A stretch of DNA of 9,601 nucleotides from assembly GCA_020342025.1 (NCBI GenBank), contig CP070840.1, positions 1,377,117-1,386,717 of the forward strand, written 5' to 3'. The position numbers and the translations under genes were made by a program. This document shows, piece by piece, positions 6,991 through 9,601 of this stretch. Every line of letters starts with the position of its first letter. The stretch's first letter is position 1. The stretch is from Deltaproteobacteria bacterium (lineage in GTDB: Bacteria > Desulfobacterota > DSM-4660 > Desulfatiglandales > HGW-15). The notes beneath the pieces were generated by a model. The model was given only the letters and a program-made list of their open reading frames with translations. It ran no database searches and was not told the origin of the DNA.

Positions 6991-7605
6991 ATGAAGGTGA
7001 CGACAATACTTGGAAGCCCAAGGAAAAAAGGAAATACAGCAACAGTGCTTGGATGGTTTGAACAAGAGGCTAAGGGGCAAGGGCATGACATATATAAGAT
7101 CAATATCGTTGAATCAGATGTAAAAGGATGTTTAGGCTGTCGATCATGTGAGAAGGTAACTGATTACCCAGGATGTGTGCAGAAGGACGATGCGATGGCT
7201 ATATTCGATCGTATGATTGAGGCCGATGCGGTGGTCTATGCATCGCCTCTTTTCTGCTGGGGCTTCACCTCACAAATCAAAGCACTGATTGACCGGCACT
7301 TCTGTTTAGTAAAAAATTACTCCACTCCAGAGCACAAGTCATTTCTTGAAGGCAAAGCAACCGCACTTCTCGTCACATGTACGGGGCCAGTGAAAAATAA
7401 TGCGGATATCATCCAGGTGCTTTTTGATAGATTAAGTCGTTTCGTTAAATGTAATGTGATTGGTAAATATGTCGTCCCGTTCTGTACTACCCCCGATGCG
7501 ATGGGTAGTGAAGCAAAAGAAATAATAAAGAGAATGACAAAGGATATTCTAAGCGACCGGAATGAGTTTTCCAATCAAGGCTGGCCCGTTTATAATCCGA
7601 AATAG
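6991..7605 (+). CDS. Flavodoxin-fold NAD(P)H:FMN reductase / iron-sulfur flavoprotein-like
   Basis: A 204-residue protein with ATG 6991 preceded by the strong site AGGGGAGGAAAG. It opens with MKVTTILGSPRKKGNTATVL, where GSPRKKGNT is the FMN phosphate-binding loop of the NADPH-dependent FMN reductase/flavodoxin-like family. Cys47, 50, 53 and 62 (CX2CX2CX8C), followed by QKDDAM, lie where Isf-type iron-sulfur flavoproteins carry a compact [4Fe-4S] site; the last gap is slightly longer than the Isf pattern I recall. YASPLFCWGFTSQIKALIDR (about 82-101) is the usual second flavin-contacting segment. It probably moves electrons between a reduced carrier and a partner protein in the cytoplasm. It sits alone between the divergent selenoprotein gene and the T5 pair; a redox role with either is inference. 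Confidence 0.88.
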   Translation: MKVTTILGSPRKKGNTATVLGWFEQEAKGQGHDIYKINIVESDVKGCLGCRSCEKVTDYPGCVQKDDAMAIFDRMIEADAVVYASPLFCWGFTSQIKALIDRHFCLVKNYSTPEHKSFLEGKATALLVTCTGPVKNNADIIQVLFDRLSRFVKCNVIGKYVVPFCTTPDAMGSEAKEIIKRMTKDILSDRNEFSNQGWPVYNPK

Positions 7606-7867
7606 CTTTTCTTCTTAAGCATCAGGAGGATATTCATATCAAAGGCTTCTCCCTCCGAAAGATTGCTCAAAAAAATAAATGGTCACGAAGCCCGTTGAGG
7701 GCCATGCAGCTTAAGATTAAAATTTGAGACAGAATAACAAGCATGTCTGGCTGGGTTAGAAACTGGTCAATGTAGAAGAGGAAGATTGCAAATAAATGGA
7801 CTGAACAATCATCGAACAGAGAAAGATCGTGAAATTGCTATGGGCCAAAAAAGAGGAGACTTGTCCA
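7606..7867 (+). other. 262-nt intergenic region upstream of T5
   Basis: The stretch is A/T-rich and stop-rich and I see no gene in it. A short GCCC-GTTGA-GGGC hairpin lies around 7688-7700 without a T-run. AGGAGG at 7625-7630 is followed by no start codon at useful distance. It presumably carries the T5 promoter, which I cannot locate. Confidence 0.35.
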
Positions 7868-9064
7868 ATGAATAGAGTAGCCGTTGTTGGTATAAGTGAC
7901 ATGAAAGCAGCAAGAAGGAGAGATGATGCCACTTTTTTTCAGTTGGCCTACGACGCGGCCAAGGAGGCAGTCGAGGATGCTCGCCTGACAAAGGACGATA
8001 TCAAATATTGTTTTTTTTCCACGGCAAATGAAAATTTTAACCGTCAGCCCCTCATGGGCATATACGTGGCCGAAGCCCTTGGTTGGGCCCAAAAACCGCT
8101 TTATGAGTTCACTAATGCTGGCGGTGCATCTGGTTCTGCCCTGTCTGCTGCCTATAACTATGTGGCCTCCGGCCAGACCGATCTGGTCCTGGTCTTGGGC
8201 GGCGACAAAATTTCAGATGCCGATGCTCCGGATCTTAATGGCTTTCAAAACCTCATTGTTTATGGCAACGATTGCATCTTTGAAGTGCCCTTCGGTACGG
8301 GTTTAGGCCAGTTCGCCTTATTATGCCAAGCCTATATGTCCATATACGGGATAACCGAAGAGCAGGCCGCAAAGGTTTCAGTAAAAAATCATGGTAACGC
8401 ATTGTTAAACCCTAATGCCCAATCCCCCAAAAAAATCTCGGTCGAGGACGTACTAAATTCAAAAGTGCTTGCCTGGCCTATAAAGTTCCTCGACTGCAGC
8501 CTGGTAAGCGATATCTTTGCGGCAGTCGTTTTTGCTTCAGAAGAGAGAGCCAAAGAGCTAACGGACGATCCGATCTGGATCAAAGGGGTGGGGCATGCCA
8601 ATGACGTGGGCAAGTTTGGCTGGCGTGAGGTTATGAATCCAGGAATGAATTTTGGGCAGGCCCCTGTGATGCGAGCTGCAGCCAAAGATGCTTACCGTAT
8701 GGCTGGCATTACGGATCCTTTAAACCAGATTGATGTTGCCCAGGTGCAGGATGGATTTACTTGGTTAGAGCTCCTCACCTACGAAATGCTTTCTTTCTGT
8801 AGCGAGGGCGAAGGAGGCAAACTAATCGACGAAGGTGTTACCGAGATGGGAGGGGCATTACCGGTCAATCCGGGCGGAGGCTGTATCGGCCATGGTCATG
8901 CCTATGGAGGAATAGGAATGTTTGATATGGCTGAAGTGGTCAAGCAGATTCGGGGAGAGGCTGGTGGTTATCAGGTGAAGCCTGTACCCACTACTGGGCT
9001 CGTGGAGACAATGGGTGGATCAGGGATGTGCGTGTCAACTGTTTTTATCCTGGAAAGGGGCTAA
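7868..9064 (+). CDS. Thiolase-fold protein T5, nucleophilic Cys absent, His kept
   Basis: 398 residues from ATG 7868, chosen because AGAGGAG (7852-7858) lies 9 nt upstream and NRVAVVGISDMK gives the normal first strand. The in-frame GTG at 7829 would add 13 residues across that site. The nucleophile position is Gly85 (in EFTNAGGASGSAL), HDCF is replaced by Gln294-Asp295-Gly-Phe, and the GHP motif reads GHAYGGIG with His344 kept and a Tyr two residues on. The SCP-x tail IRGEAGGYQV is present, as is a late TMGGSGMC. DUF35-C begins 2 nt after its stop, so the two almost certainly form one unit. Without the nucleophile, thiolysis through an acyl-enzyme is unlikely; a retro-aldol reaction on an acyl-CoA is the likeliest alternative. 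Naming it acetyl-CoA acetyltransferase would be misleading. Confidence 0.92.
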   Translation: MNRVAVVGISDMKAARRRDDATFFQLAYDAAKEAVEDARLTKDDIKYCFFSTANENFNRQPLMGIYVAEALGWAQKPLYEFTNAGGASGSALSAAYNYVASGQTDLVLVLGGDKISDADAPDLNGFQNLIVYGNDCIFEVPFGTGLGQFALLCQAYMSIYGITEEQAAKVSVKNHGNALLNPNAQSPKKISVEDVLNSKVLAWPIKFLDCSLVSDIFAAVVFASEERAKELTDDPIWIKGVGHANDVGKFGWREVMNPGMNFGQAPVMRAAAKDAYRMAGITDPLNQIDVAQVQDGFTWLELLTYEMLSFCSEGEGGKLIDEGVTEMGGALPVNPGGGCIGHGHAYGGIGMFDMAEVVKQIRGEAGGYQVKPVPTTGLVETMGGSGMCVSTVFILERG

Positions 9065-9066
9065 CC

Positions 9067-9540
9067 ATGGAAATCCAATCGGATGCGTTAAAGGCCTATT
9101 ATAAGATGGAGGCAGAGTATAATTACAGCTACGGGAGAATTTCGAAGTTCTTCAGGGAGCTGATGGAAAATAGACGGATAATGGGCAGCAAATGTGCCAA
9201 ATGCGGCATTGTTTTCTGCCCTCCCACCTCAGACTGCCCCAAGTGCTGGATTCCAACAGAATGGGTTGAGGTGGGACCAGAGGGCACGCTGCTCCACTAT
9301 ACGATTCTACACCTGCCGGCCCTGTGGGTAGAGCGAGAGATCCCCCATACACTGGGGTTGATCAGACCTGATGGAGCGGATACCGGGCTTATGCACTATG
9401 TGGATGAAACAGATAAGACAAAACTCAGAAACGGCCTGAGGGTTAAGGCTGTGTTTGCTGAGGAGAGAACAGGATACATCACTGATATAGAGCATTTTGA
9501 GATTGTAAGTCCAATGGGAAAGGCGCGTTCGGTGGTTTAA
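9067..9540 (+). CDS. DUF35-C: Zn-ribbon/OB-fold partner of T5
   Basis: 157 residues from ATG 9067, 2 nt after the T5 stop, with GGAAAGGGG (9052-9060) as binding site. An upstream in-frame ATG at 9028 lies inside T5 and has no ribosome binding site I can see. An N-terminal helical part contains RISKFFRELMENRRIMGSK. Zn-ribbon cysteines are Cys43, 46, 57 and 60 (CX2C-X10-CX2C), with an extra Cys51 inside the ribbon that DUF35-A and B lack. The OB fold carries GTLLHYTIL, LGLIRPDGADTGLMHYVDE, LRNGLRVKAVF and YITDIEHFE. The tight spacing to T5 is the clearest thiolase-fold/DUF35 pairing in the window and supports an obligate complex. Confidence 0.93.
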   Translation: MEIQSDALKAYYKMEAEYNYSYGRISKFFRELMENRRIMGSKCAKCGIVFCPPTSDCPKCWIPTEWVEVGPEGTLLHYTILHLPALWVEREIPHTLGLIRPDGADTGLMHYVDETDKTKLRNGLRVKAVFAEERTGYITDIEHFEIVSPMGKARSVV

Positions 9541-9570
9541 TGAGGAAAGGCTAGAGAGAGGAGGATGCAT

Positions 9571-9601
9571 ATGAGTGAGGAAAAAGTAAAATACGCGGAG
9601 C
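9571..9601 (+). CDS. Start of a further gene, cut by window edge
   Basis: AGGAGG (9559-9564) lies 6 nt before ATG 9571, and ten codons (MSEEKVKYAE) are open to the window end. The 30-nt gap to DUF35-C suggests it belongs to the same transcript. Too little is visible to name a family. Confidence 0.6.
   Translation, partial: MSEEKVKYAE

Noticed and set aside
7752..7776. Short segment reading SGWVRN, resembling SWVRN at the start of DUF35-A
   Set aside because: Only about five residues and a dozen bases match, stop codons follow at once, and no wider similarity is visible.
7829..7867. GTG 7829 as start of T5, adding 13 residues
   Set aside because: The extension would encode the ribosome binding site of ATG 7868 and adds residues before the usual first strand of the fold.
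1..9601. CRISPR arrays, tRNA or rRNA genes, insertion sequences
   Set aside because: I saw no regularly spaced repeats, no cloverleaf or rRNA-like sequence, and no transposase or terminal inverted repeats.

Overview
The window looks like part of an accessory catabolic region from an anaerobic, selenocysteine-using bacterium. Two things point that way: a split GrdB/PrdB-type selenoprotein, and an unusually dense set of thiolase-fold and DUF35 Zn-ribbon/OB-fold genes. That mix suits anaerobic degraders such as Desulfobacterota, but the assignment is an inference from gene content, with no marker gene in the window to confirm it.

Layout. Positions 1-1579 hold the C-terminal end of one SCP-x/lipid-transfer-type thiolase-fold protein (T1), a possible 38-codon ORF, and a complete close paralogue (T2). 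After a 315-nt gap comes a tight plus-strand run: T3 (1895-3067), T4 (3078-4271), DUF35-A (4301-4966) and DUF35-B (4987-5445). It is met convergently by a minus-strand gene (5559-6452). That gene appears as two ORFs because of an in-frame UGA; read through as selenocysteine it gives a 297-residue glycine/betaine/sarcosine/D-proline reductase selenoprotein B-family protein. A roughly 540-nt region with at most one small ORF follows, then a flavodoxin-fold FMN protein with a cysteine cluster (6991-7605), a second thiolase-fold/DUF35 pair (T5 7868-9064, DUF35-C 9067-9540), and the first codons of another gene (9571 onward).

How the parts may work together. Thiolase-fold subunits with DUF35 partners are known from acyl-CoA chemistry: BbsA/BbsB in anaerobic toluene degradation, the Ltp2-ChsH2 steroid side-chain aldolase, and archaeal thiolase/HMG-CoA synthase/DUF35 complexes. 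By hand alignment to the SCP2 thiolase motifs, all four complete thiolase-fold proteins here lack the nucleophilic cysteine (Gly, Ala, Gly, Gly), and two also lack the GHP-motif histidine. All keep the aspartate of the HDCF-equivalent motif. This argues against ordinary Claisen thiolases and for Ltp2-like retro-aldolases or non-catalytic subunits, each probably built with a DUF35 partner. The selenoprotein and the flavoprotein could supply a reductive step, but their link to the thiolase-fold modules rests on proximity alone.
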